A stretch of DNA of 64,000 bases, from contig CM055103.1 of NCBI GenBank assembly GCA_029204225.1, positions 18,986,925-19,050,924 of the forward strand. Direction: 5' to 3'. The notes beneath the pieces were generated by a model. It saw nothing but the letters and a program-made list of their open reading frames with translations, did not search any database and had not been told where the DNA came from. Made by a program: the position numbers and the translations under genes. Each line of letters opens with the position of its first letter. Position 1 is the first letter of the stretch. This DNA is from Diphasiastrum complanatum. Its lineage: Eukaryota; Streptophyta; Lycopodiopsida; Lycopodiales; Lycopodiaceae. This document shows positions 55,111-64,000 of this stretch, piece by piece.

Positions 55111-56129
55111 TGATTAGCATTCCTTTTTACTTTCCTAGGAAGCTATCAGACCTGTAAATTGATGGCCGGTGGCTTATGCTTCATGTCCATCAAGTTTGAA
55201 GCTATGTTCACTTCTACAAACCAAGAAATCTTTGTTCTCAGCCCATAATGCTTCATAGGACCTGTATGAATGCTTCAAGGAAGTGTAATAGACCATTTAA
55301 GACTGTTGGTAGCATCAGTTTTGGGCTTGGGGAGGTGTTTGCATGATTTTTGATCATATAGCCTGCTTGAAGTGCAAACTACTACATATTTTTGGCTGCT
55401 TTGTTCTCACACACGTGAAGCCTAGGTGACAGGCTGATGTGGCAACTGTCTTGGTCACTAGGTCTCCCTATGTTCTGAGCTTTACAACACCTAATTTGGT
55501 GTCTTGTAGCCAAAGTTATGGTCGTTTGAAGTTTTGCAGTTTTGTGAGTAAAATTGGCAAAATTTGGAATTGTTCTGATTGCATGCTAGTCAATTTCCTA
55601 ATTTGTCGTACTGTGCTTGCATGGATTGATTGCATGTTGAGTCTAAGAGTGATCCTGACATGCATGAGGGATTCACATTTATTTTGAGTGGTTATACGCA
55701 TGTGATTTGACGGTTAGGACACAAATTAGGAATTTTGGCTGACAATTTCCGTAAAACTAAAATTTACGTAAAATTTCGTAAAGTCAAAAAAAGCAATTAA
55801 TATGGCATGTCTTGCAAGCCTGTTAGACATTAATTCAGTAAAATTAGGACTCAAATAGTGAATCGTTTTTTCGATTTCGATTGCCTAAATACTGACAATG
55901 TTTTTGATGGATTTTCAAATTACGTAAAATTTATAAAAAACTTAATACTCTGAAAATTCAAAATTTCAATTTTTTCTTCAATGTCATGAATTATCTATGA
56001 AATGTACTAAAGTTAGTGAATTGACCATACTGGAGTCAATTTCAGTCAGATTTGGTCAACTGTACTTCACTAATAGTTAATCAGTTATTAACTAAATCAA
56101 TAATTTCCAAGAATAGATAAATCGAGATG
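55111..56129 (+). other. Untranslated leader between the LTR and gypsy J2 gag
   Basis: No protein motif. TACGTAAAATTT/TTCGTAAAGTC-like segments recur near 55750-55930. No clear primer-binding site. Confidence 0.4.
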
Positions 56130-57574
56130 GTCGAAGAAATTGCAAATCCAGGTGCACCAACCTATATGGTGATTTGCCACCAGTTGAGTACGACACTCAA
56201 TGATATGAATAATTGGATAATTTGAGAGATCAACAAATAGAAGTTCTTGTGAACCAGGTCAAATTGTTGTCTTCACCCAATCTCAATTTTCAACCGGAGA
56301 CTTACTTAGGAGAGAAGAAGGAGAAGATATCGAAAGTCGTGGAAGACTGGCTCATCAAGTAAAGCAGTTACTTCAGCCTGCATGGAGTTCCAGATGAGAA
56401 AAAAATTGAAAGCATCCTGCTGTTCTTACGCGGCAAAGCGTCATCATGGTGGCAAGATTTACCAGTAAAGCCTACTACCTGGGATGCTTGCGGAAGTCTT
56501 TGAAAAAGCTTTCGTGATAGCAGATGACATTGACTACTACCAGAAATTTGTGAACTGCAAAATAGGTACTAAGATCTTGGACTCTTATATCTAGGAATTC
56601 ATGGACCTTTGGAATAAAGTACCATCATTTGATGCAAATTGGCTCTATGGCAGTTTGTCCTAGGTTTGCTTGCCAACTATCAAAACGAATGCAGGCGAAA
56701 TGTGCTTCAAAGCCTCGAGGATGTGTTTCGGATTTCAAAAGCATATGATTCCACAGTGGTGGCATCTAGGAAGCAATTTGCGCAAATTTTAACCGCCTTG
56801 AAAACCAAAAAGGGGAAGAGGTGCGGTCCAGACCAAGCTCAATATTTTGACAAATTGGATCAAGTAGTATCGGAACCCGGGAAATCTATGTCCCGGAAAA
56901 AGGCTAAAAAAGAGAACTTATGTTTCATCTGTAAAAAGCTTGGACATATGATGAAGTTTTGTCCAGAGAGGAAGAAAATTTTGGCACACATGATCAAGAT
57001 CCTAGGAGGTAATGGCAAGACTTTGAAAATTAACCTGACAAATTGTGAGTGTGAATGTTCTTTTAGTACTACTTCTTTCTTGCCTAATGAACTTTTTCGT
57101 TTAACTGGCACTGTTAAAGATCAAGAAGTGAGTATTCTATTGGACAATGCTTCTACTCATAATTTTATTAATTCTTGTCTTATGCAGAAACTCAGCTTGG
57201 AAACTGAAGGCAACAATCATAGATACAAAGTTTATCTAGCTCCAGGAGCAGAGTTGGAGACTTGGAACGTAAAAGTCTCGAATCTCCTAGTGATGATACA
57301 GATACATAGAGAATTAGTTAATTTTCATGTTTTAGACCTAGCCTATACTGATTTAATTTTGGGATACAAATGGTTATTTAGTAAATCGCCTTCTCTGATA
57401 ATTGATTTCGAGAAGCATGTTCTCACTTTCAAGGAGGGTGATAAGGTAGTTACTTTATTTGGCAGTAATTTTGTACGTTCGTTGGATAAGATTTCTACAA
57501 TTAATGAAATGAAAGCAGTGGACTATTTTCCAGATATGTATCTAAATGGTTGTGGAATTCTCAACAATTCTTAA
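56130..57574 (+). pseudogene. Gypsy J2 gag and protease
   Basis: Early gag is broken by stops (56130-56640). The 311-codon frame 56639-57574 then has the gag C-terminus (SLEDVFRISKAYDS), a CCHC knuckle CFICKKLGHMMKFC and an aspartic protease (VSILLDNASTHNFINS; DNAST in place of the usual D-S/T-G-A). VLDLAYTDLILGYKWL and IDFEKHVLTF complete the protease/linker. The changed active site suggests inactivity. Confidence 0.85.
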
Positions 57575-58064
57575 CTCAGTAAATTTAGATCATGAACAAG
57601 CAATGAAAGAACATATCATAAATGAATTTAAAGATGTTTTTCCATTTGAATTACCTCATGGTTTACCACCATCTAGGTCAGTAGACCACATGATTGAGTT
57701 AATTTCAAGAAGTCAACCTATCTCTAGACAATCTTACATGTTTTATTAGAAAGAGGACATAGAGATATCAAATCAAATAGAAAATTATCTGAGGATGGGA
57801 CATATACAACCTATCTCTAGACAATCTTACAGGTTTCTGGATGTGTGTGGATTACAAGGGGTTAAATAAGGTAACTGTCAAGAATAAATATCTGTTACCC
57901 GGGATGGATGACCTTGTAGATCTCTTGGGTGGAGCTCAATGTTTCACCAAGATAGATTTCAGGACAAGGTACCAGCAAATAAGAATTAAATCGAAAGATG
58001 TCCAAAAGACAAGATTTCGTTCTAGATTTGGTCATTATGAGTCGTTAGATATCCCTGACAAGAG
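57575..58064 (+). pseudogene. Gypsy J2 reverse transcriptase, internally deleted
   Basis: RT N-terminus EFKDVFPFELPHGLPPSR and SVDHMIELI, then MCVDYKGLNKVTVKNKY, LLGGAQCFTKIDFRTRYQQIRI and KTRFRSRFGHYE. It then passes directly into integrase residues near 58045; the YxDD catalytic region, RNase H and the zinc-binding end of the integrase are missing. A 23-bp direct repeat (ACCTATCTCTAGACAATC..., 57716 and 57810) lies within the RT. Confidence 0.85.
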
Positions 58065-58649
58065 ATGGGAAAACATGTCTATGGATTTTGTAGTTGGACT
58101 TCCAAGGACCCAACGACAAAATTATTCTATTTGGATTTAGTGGATTGGTTAACTAAGTTAGCTGCTTTCATACCAGTTAAGTCAACTATGAAGGCTTTTG
58201 AATTAGCCCAGATCTTTGTTGAAAGATTATTTCGGTTGTATGGTTTGCCAAGTGACATTGTTAGTGATAGAGATCCTAAGTTCACAAATTTCTTCTGGTC
58301 AGCAGTAATCCATAAACTAGAAACTTCCCTTAGTTTATGTTCTTCTGATCATCATGAATCAGATGGCCAAATAGAACGGACTAATGAGACTACAGAAGAT
58401 ATTTTGAGGACATATGTTTCTCACAAGAAATCTAATTGGGAAGATTACATCTCGATGGTTGAGTTTGCATACAATAGTAGAAAACATTATGCTACAAGTT
58501 ATAGTCCTTTTATGCTTATGTACGGTTTTCAACCTAGATCTCCAGTTAATGTGGAGACAAAATCTGTTAAGATCCAGAAGGTTGCTGATTTCCTGCATGA
58601 TATGCAAGATATGTTGCAAGTGGCTGAATGGATGATCTACAACCACTAG
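58065..58649 (+). pseudogene. Gypsy J2 integrase core
   Basis: The frame has MSMDFVVGLP (first Asp), a frameshift near 58135, then LVDWLTKLAAFIPVKSTMKA, LPSDIVSDRDPKFTNFFW (second Asp), DGQIERTNETTEDILR (Glu), WEDYISMVEFAYNS and SPFMLMYGFQPRSP. It ends near 58650 without the C-terminal chromodomain, where a minus-strand copia fragment begins. Confidence 0.88.
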
Positions 58650-59186
58650 GTTTACACCTCGACCCACTCTCAAAGATCAGTCCTAAACTCTCAAATGGCA
58701 CTACTAAAGTCCTTTGGAGTTACCTGCATCAAAAACTACACTCAAATAGCTTTTTGGCAATGGATCAACAAGAAGATTTTCACACAAAATCACAGTGGAT
58801 GGATGTTGCATGGCTCTGAGCATTCCACATAGCAAATGGTACGTATTTGGTCCAAAAATCACCCAATGATAGCTAATATAAGTGTTAGAGGCTACAAGCT
58901 AATCAAGATCATAGACATCCAAATCTTGATTTTTCACTCCAACAAGATAATTGAAATGATCTACTATCAAGCATACATGGATCTAGCTCTAGTACCATGT
59001 TAAAACTTGCATCTAAGAATCATGAAAACATCTACAAAGATATACATGCATGTGATATTCCACATTATCAAAGCTATGATGCACAAACTCAGATTTTAGT
59101 TGGCAATCTAACTAGCTTTGATTCAAGGCAAGAGCTCAAGTACATAAAGAGAGATCATTCATCAAAATCAATATCTTCAACTTGAA
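58650..59186 (-). mobile_element. Copia 5' fragment: leader, primer-binding site and partial LTR
   Basis: Plus-strand AGCTCTAGTACCA (58983-58995) is a diverged minus-strand primer-binding site (TGGTACTAGAGCT), followed by a TGTTAAAACTTGC LTR start at 58996. The LTR seems cut at about 59186. No gag ATG was identified. Confidence 0.5.
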
Positions 59187-59189
59187 GAC

Positions 59190-59673
59190 TAGACTGATTT
59201 AGTTTGGGTAGGCGATAAAGAAGACCACATGTTTACTTCAGGCTATGGTTTTAAACTCATATTAGAGGCCACTTCTTAGGGCAACAAGAAGCAATTCACC
59301 ATAGTTCCATCACCAATGGAAGTTGATTACATGACAACTATGAAGGCTACCAATGAGGCTATTCGACTTAGGATGCTGCATGTTGATGTGCAAGTCACTC
59401 AAGTAGATCCTGCTATATACCAAATTTGTATTCAGTTGGCCAAGAATCTTGTGTATCATGCTCGTATGAAGGATGTAGAGGTGAATCAATGCTTCATATG
59501 AGAGAAGGTGAATTAGTACTTTATGAAAAAGGAGGTGCATAATGGTCAAATTCGACTAGTTTTTTGTGACACTTCTGACCAAGCAACAAAGATTTTTACT
59601 ATAGCTCTTAGCAAAGATAACTCTGAATTTTTTTGTGGATGCTAGTATAGATAAAATACCCATTAGGGGAGGA
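59190..59673 (+). pseudogene. Copia RNase H fragment
   Basis: Plus frames give DKEDHMFTSGYGFKL, EVDYMTTMKATNEAIRL (EYMAxxxAxxEAxWL in family members), CIQLAKNLVYHARMKDVEV and ATKIFTIALSKDN, the C-terminal part of copia RNase H. Stops lie near 59275 and 59499. The polypurine tract TTAGGGGAGGA precedes an LTR at 59674. Confidence 0.8.
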
Positions 59674-60060
59674 TGTTGAAATAAATGCCTAATTTATACC
59701 TTTAGGTGTTGTATGCTTATAAGTTGTGCATATGCCATTGGGGTATTAACTAAATACATTGTGAACCTCTCTTATGCATATTTAATACGTAGGGCAAGTA
59801 GGACACATGGCCCACAAAGGGACTAGAGTTGAATTTAGTATGAAACACCTCATGCATACCCACAAAGCATGTATGACATGTGGCACCCAAAGTCTTTTAA
59901 ATCTTGAGGGATTTCCACGGCCTCCCACGAATTGACCATCCACTAGTTGGAATCCATCTCTCTTGTCAAAGAGCTTGAGCTTTGGAGTTTGTTGACTTGA
60001 TTCTCCATGTATTTGAATGATATTTATAATGGAATAGATGTTTTATTATCATCTATCATA
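59674..60060 (+). mobile_element. Copia 3' LTR (right end approximate)
   Basis: Begins TGTTGAAATAAATG directly after the polypurine tract. The end cannot be fixed because no partner LTR is in the window. Confidence 0.5.
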
Positions 60061-62291
60061 GTTATGACGCTAGATAGAATGACCTATAGGTTTCCACAAG
60101 TTGTCCGTATAATATTGCATTTGTGCACATTTGACTATTTGATCAAAACACAATTTTAATATCATACGAACAATTTATGAATGTCAAAGGATTCTTCGAA
60201 TTGCATAATAGATTGTGTAGACACGTCTGGAGCAAGCTTTTTGTACTATGTAAGATGTCAAACTGCCGAAAATAAAACTAAATATATAATTTTTTGTAGT
60301 TTGACCAACTCTAATCATACAATATAGGATTTGTGGATATTTGACGAATCAAAATGGTCAAATGCACATACACCAATTTTGGAAAGTAAAAGTTAATCAA
60401 AAATGGTTTTTTGCAAACAAAAAAATCTCTATTTTGTCTCCAACCCATCTTAGATCCTACTTAGAGCAAATGGCAGGCTCCGAAGCAAACCTGCTTCGTG
60501 ATCTAGAGACCCTTCTATGACAGTCATGAATAGTCATTACGATATTGAACTCATGCACATTTGACAATTGATGGATTAAAATGGTCAAATCTGCACAAAT
60601 CTAATATCAAATAAACAATTGTACAATCAAAACTTGGTTAAACTAGGATTTTACAATTCAAAGCTTCTTCCATGGTATTCAACAATTCAATTTCCACTAT
60701 CATGCTTAAAATTGACTGATCAAATTGGCTCATCTTTCTATGGTTGTATGGATCACCTAGAAAAATGAGAGGTGGTATGCATTGAATAAGCCCATTATGC
60801 AATGAGGCAACCTCTCCAATTGTATTGTCAAGATTTATTAAGACTTAAAATAAGATAGTTATTACAAACATTACTATCCTTTCAAAAAACTTGACAGTCT
60901 TGTAATTGAGTGCTTGATTTCAAGTTTTGGTGATAAAAAAATATACAATTGGAATTATTTTGCTTTTCTTAATCAAAATGCTATAGTCTATTGAAAATTT
61001 AAAGGTTGCAAAAGGATAAAATAGGCTAACTCTAGAAATAGTAAGACCATCAATTTTCATAAAAATAGCATGGGAACATGACCATTGCTCTTGGTTACCT
61101 ATGTGATATGAATTTCACAATGCTTGTATTCGTGTTTTTGAAATTTGCAAGTAATAACTCTTCCACAACTTAAGGATGTTTGAAATGAAACAATTTCCAA
61201 CATTGCTTATATGAGACTCCTTATGAAGCCCTGGAGAAAGGACTTTTTCTATAGATAATATCGTATATCTCACTAGGAATATATATAGAGTAAACTGTTT
61301 GTAAACTTGTCGATTTGGTAGTATATGTATCATAGCATCCAAGTGCTTTGGAAATAGCAACAACTAGCATCCTTCACAGCAAAGTCATATGGGTACATCC
61401 TTATGAATAGCATGAATTTGTAGAAGAGAACCGCATTGCTAGCAAAGGAACATGCTCGACTTTTGTCAGCCAATGCAATAAACTCTCCACGTGAACGTGA
61501 AATTTGTACAACGAATTGAATATTTCGTTGTCGAACTCGCCACTTAAGAGGCAAAGGTTATAGTTGTAACATGGCTGTTTGCAATGTCCATGGACAATAC
61601 TTTGAGAAGCTCCAGTATAATCGGAACATAAAGCTCAAAGTCATCTCCATCTTTGGCCATCCCTAGCGAGATGATGGACTCTTGTTCTTAGAGCACGTTT
61701 TCTTGTATAAAGATCTCAAGTTATCTCCTCCAAATTGTACCACCTCAAAAATGTAGGATGTGATGCAAGACGTGATATACTAACAATAACATCAACACCA
61801 ACCAAGAAAGTCGCCCTGTTTAAGTGTGCACCTATCAAGTGGACCTTCTCCACACCACTTTGGGGCTACATTAGCTAACCAGTTTCTCGATACATTGCCA
61901 TCGGATGAACCGAAATAGCTGGTGGGTTATAGCACAAACGATTCGCATCTCGTGACCATCAACATATGCAACCGAGAATTAGCAACAAGAAATGAGCATG
62001 GTCAAGATAGAACTTGCAGGTATCATAGAAGTGGGTTGTACTGATGTAGGTGGTGTAGATGCATTCTGTGTACACAAAAGTAAGTGTATAATAGCAACAG
62101 ACATAGGCGAGATCAGCAGCTCCGTAACGAATCTGTTTATGTAAGTTGCCAGCATCTGATAACTTAATCGGCTAGCCAATACTGGAGCACATTCACAGCC
62201 ATTGTAAAAACTCAAAAATCTGATGACCCATAACAAGCAGTTGACAGCTATATAACGACCAACAAACCAAGCAAAAACAATTCTGGTCTAC
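60061..62291. other. AT-rich intergenic sequence downstream of SRA gene 2
   Basis: No gene recognised. A 74-codon minus frame at 61330-61554 and neighbouring minus translations are somewhat protein-like, with unidentified residues (AKDGDDFELYVPIILELL near 61640), but they are broken and unassigned. The right end is the 3' flank of the second SRA gene. Confidence 0.45.
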
Positions 62292-64000
62292 TCAATCTTG
62301 AGAAGAACTGGGCAAAGCATAAGCAGACACTAGTTGGGGCTGCCCACAAAGGCGCTGTAGACAAAACTTATACACAAGGCACCCAGATCTCCCTTTTTCA
62401 TTCCAAATCTTTTCCACTTGATAAAGTCCATCATACGTGTAAATCTTATCTGATTTTCTATTCTTTTTGCAATAACATCTGATCACTCTGACAGGCAGGT
62501 TTTGTCTGTGGCTGTTTCTCAAAGCCAAGTTCCCTCTTACCAGTTTTTGATCTTCCTGAATTTTGTCATCCTTGTGCACATTACCACCTTGACCTGTGTA
62601 GATCAGTGTATCACCTTCGTTGAGATCATAGTCGTAGCCTACTGAGGCAACTATGCTGACTGCCACTGGCTCGCTAAACTTGCTTTCCTTGGCAACAATG
62701 AAATCTATGCCTGCTTGCACTTGCATGTGTAGTCCAACAACTAGCATCTCAATTCTGAAGAAGAACTGATCACCCACTTCTATGCCTGGAATAGGACCAA
62801 CGCGCTTCATCTCATTAATTCGGAGGTTATTTCTTTTCATGATCATTCCTGCCTTAAGATCTGCTCTCCTGCCAAAATCACTTCCATCTCGTAAAACTTT
62901 ACGTCTAAGCAGGTCAAATTGTTTGAGCGTTTCAAGAACTAAACTCCTGGCTTTATCTTCTTTGGCATCCTTAGATCGGCCCCGTGAAACCACTTCAGCA
63001 GAACACTGCAATGACCTTTCCTTAACCTGCCATTCTTTGAAATTCCAATACGTTTTTATGCTATATGACTTTGAGAGTAAATCACTGGATGCCCGCTTTT
63101 GATCCCATTTCCTCTTTGGATATGCGGCATTTTCATCTAATAAGGAGTCCAAAAGATCTCTTTTCCTTTTGACCACTGCAAAACAATTTTTGCTCTTGAT
63201 AGCCACAGGACGTTTAAACATGAAGTGTTTTACTACTTGCTTGTGTGTAGCAATTAAACTTGGACGTTCAGGATCTCTTTCTAATGAATCATTCTTGTCT
63301 TCTGTGATTTTGCTATCAGGTGAAGAGCTGATAACGTCAACATGCAGCGAGGGGGCACTCATGGAAATTTCAGAACTATCCACAGCACCTTGCACCATGC
63401 TGCTGCCTGAATTTGACCGTGAGATTTCCTCTAAAGATTCAACAGAAGTATTCTTGTTGGACAAAGGAGGGGAAACTGGAGAGAGTGGCCTGCCAGTTGA
63501 AGCTGAACTTGAACCAGGATATTCTTTTCTAAGCAAATCATATTCGTGTCTTGTCTCGTTACTATAAGATGCAGAATTGACTACATCAACATGCTCCATG
63601 TCTGCCTCTGAACAATTTGATTCCCTTTGCAATATGCTTTTGTCCAAATCCACCCGCGATCTGTTTTCTGTATATTCCCCGTTCCTCTGCTTGTTGGACA
63701 ATGGGGGAGAGACTTGAAAGACACCTGCATCTCTATGCTCAAAAGTCTTTCCACGGTGAGGCAACTTGTCAAATTCCAGATGCTTAGGCATGCATTTATA
63801 GATATCTGCTTGCCTTTCTGTGCAAAATGTTTGTTCTGTCAGCATGACGCCTAAGCTTTCACATGGGGGCCTAGCTTCTGCTGGTTGTGTGATGGGGCTA
63901 CAGGAAGAATCGTTCTCAAAAAATTTAATTTTCTGAACAGTTTCTTGGACGCACCGCTTTTTCCAGCTTCGAACCGCAATAGGCTTGACACGTTCTTTCC
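62292..64000 (-). CDS. SRA-YDG domain protein, paralogue of the 44954 gene (partial)
   Basis: The minus-strand ORF is open from the window edge to a TGA at 62292-62294. Some 569 codons are visible and the 5' end lies beyond the window. It parallels the C-terminal half of the other SRA gene: RVKPIAVRSW (KKRFKPIAIRSW there), SSPDSKITEDK, FMFKRPVAIKSKNCFAVVKRK, DLKAGMIMKRNNLRINEMK, then SRA (about 62860-62340) with GIEVGDQFFFRIEM, VGLHMQVQAGID, SVGYDYDLNEGDTLIYTGQGG-type residues, DQKLVRGNLAL and VYKFCLQRL. It ends at the same point after SRA, so the SET-less architecture predates the duplication. Whether it has the N-terminal repeats cannot be seen. No disabling change is visible. Confidence 0.9.
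   Translation of the reverse strand, partial: KERVKPIAVRSWKKRCVQETVQKIKFFENDSSCSPITQPAEARPPCESLGVMLTEQTFCTERQADIYKCMPKHLEFDKLPHRGKTFEHRDAGVFQVSPPLSNKQRNGEYTENRSRVDLDKSILQRESNCSEADMEHVDVVNSASYSNETRHEYDLLRKEYPGSSSASTGRPLSPVSPPLSNKNTSVESLEEISRSNSGSSMVQGAVDSSEISMSAPSLHVDVISSSPDSKITEDKNDSLERDPERPSLIATHKQVVKHFMFKRPVAIKSKNCFAVVKRKRDLLDSLLDENAAYPKRKWDQKRASSDLLSKSYSIKTYWNFKEWQVKERSLQCSAEVVSRGRSKDAKEDKARSLVLETLKQFDLLRRKVLRDGSDFGRRADLKAGMIMKRNNLRINEMKRVGPIPGIEVGDQFFFRIEMLVVGLHMQVQAGIDFIVAKESKFSEPVAVSIVASVGYDYDLNEGDTLIYTGQGGNVHKDDKIQEDQKLVRGNLALRNSHRQNLPVRVIRCYCKKNRKSDKIYTYDGLYQVEKIWNEKGRSGCLVYKFCLQRLCGQPQLVSAYALPSSSQD

Noticed and set aside
61330-62236. Minus-strand frames suggesting a decayed host gene (for example an importin-like HEAT protein)
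   Set aside because: Similarity was vague, frames are broken and no diagnostic motif could be placed.
62782-63567. Plus-strand ORFs of 106 and 132 codons
   Set aside because: They are antisense shadows of the SRA gene on the minus strand.

Overview
The window is nuclear DNA of a land plant with a large, repeat-dense genome. Evidence: many Ty1/copia and Ty3/gypsy remnants with plant-type primer-binding sites (complement of the initiator-Met tRNA, TGGTATCAGAGC), two SRA-YDG genes of the SUVH type, G-box promoter elements and a short GT-AG intron. The divergent element families and deep nesting would fit a gymnosperm or another big-genome plant, but the sequence alone does not fix the lineage.

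Layout. 1-3.7 kb: 5' part of a decayed minus-strand copia element. 4.3-30.2 kb: an old plus-strand gypsy element (integrase plus an unidentified coiled-coil ORF) split by a stack of later insertions. Copia A (6929-29506, TSD TTCTT) lies in the gypsy ORF. Gypsy C (10083-23927, TSD ATTGA/ATTGG) lies in A's gag, and copia B (24823-28974) in A's right LTR. Copia D (11006-15912, TSD ATTTT) lies in C, and a 753-bp solo LTR (11563-12315, TSD ACTTT) in D's RNase H. C also holds a partial copia E and an inverted fragment F. 31.2-39.6 kb: copia G, gypsy H (both minus) and copia I (plus), all truncated. 40.3-42.1 kb: an AG microsatellite, a fold-back element split by a solo LTR of family C (perfect TSD TGGCC), and a small MITE-like inverted repeat.

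42.5-48.3 kb is the main non-LTR region. On the minus strand lies a Crypton/DUF3504-type tyrosine recombinase with one intron and two frame breaks. It is head-to-head, across a G-box-rich spacer, with an intact intronless ORF of 1130 codons carrying four ~92-residue tandem repeats and a C-terminal SRA domain. A paralogue of the SRA gene runs in the opposite direction at 62292 to the window edge, so the two SRA genes converge about 14 kb apart. Between them are AT-rich spacer, two chromovirus halves sharing one LTR, and copia fragments.

The SRA pair is the only clearly intact coding material. SRA domains read methylated cytosine and sit here among heavily decayed retroelements, but a functional link to these particular elements is inference. 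The recombinase is the most unusual item, because Crypton-type recombinases are known mainly from fungi, oomycetes and animals.
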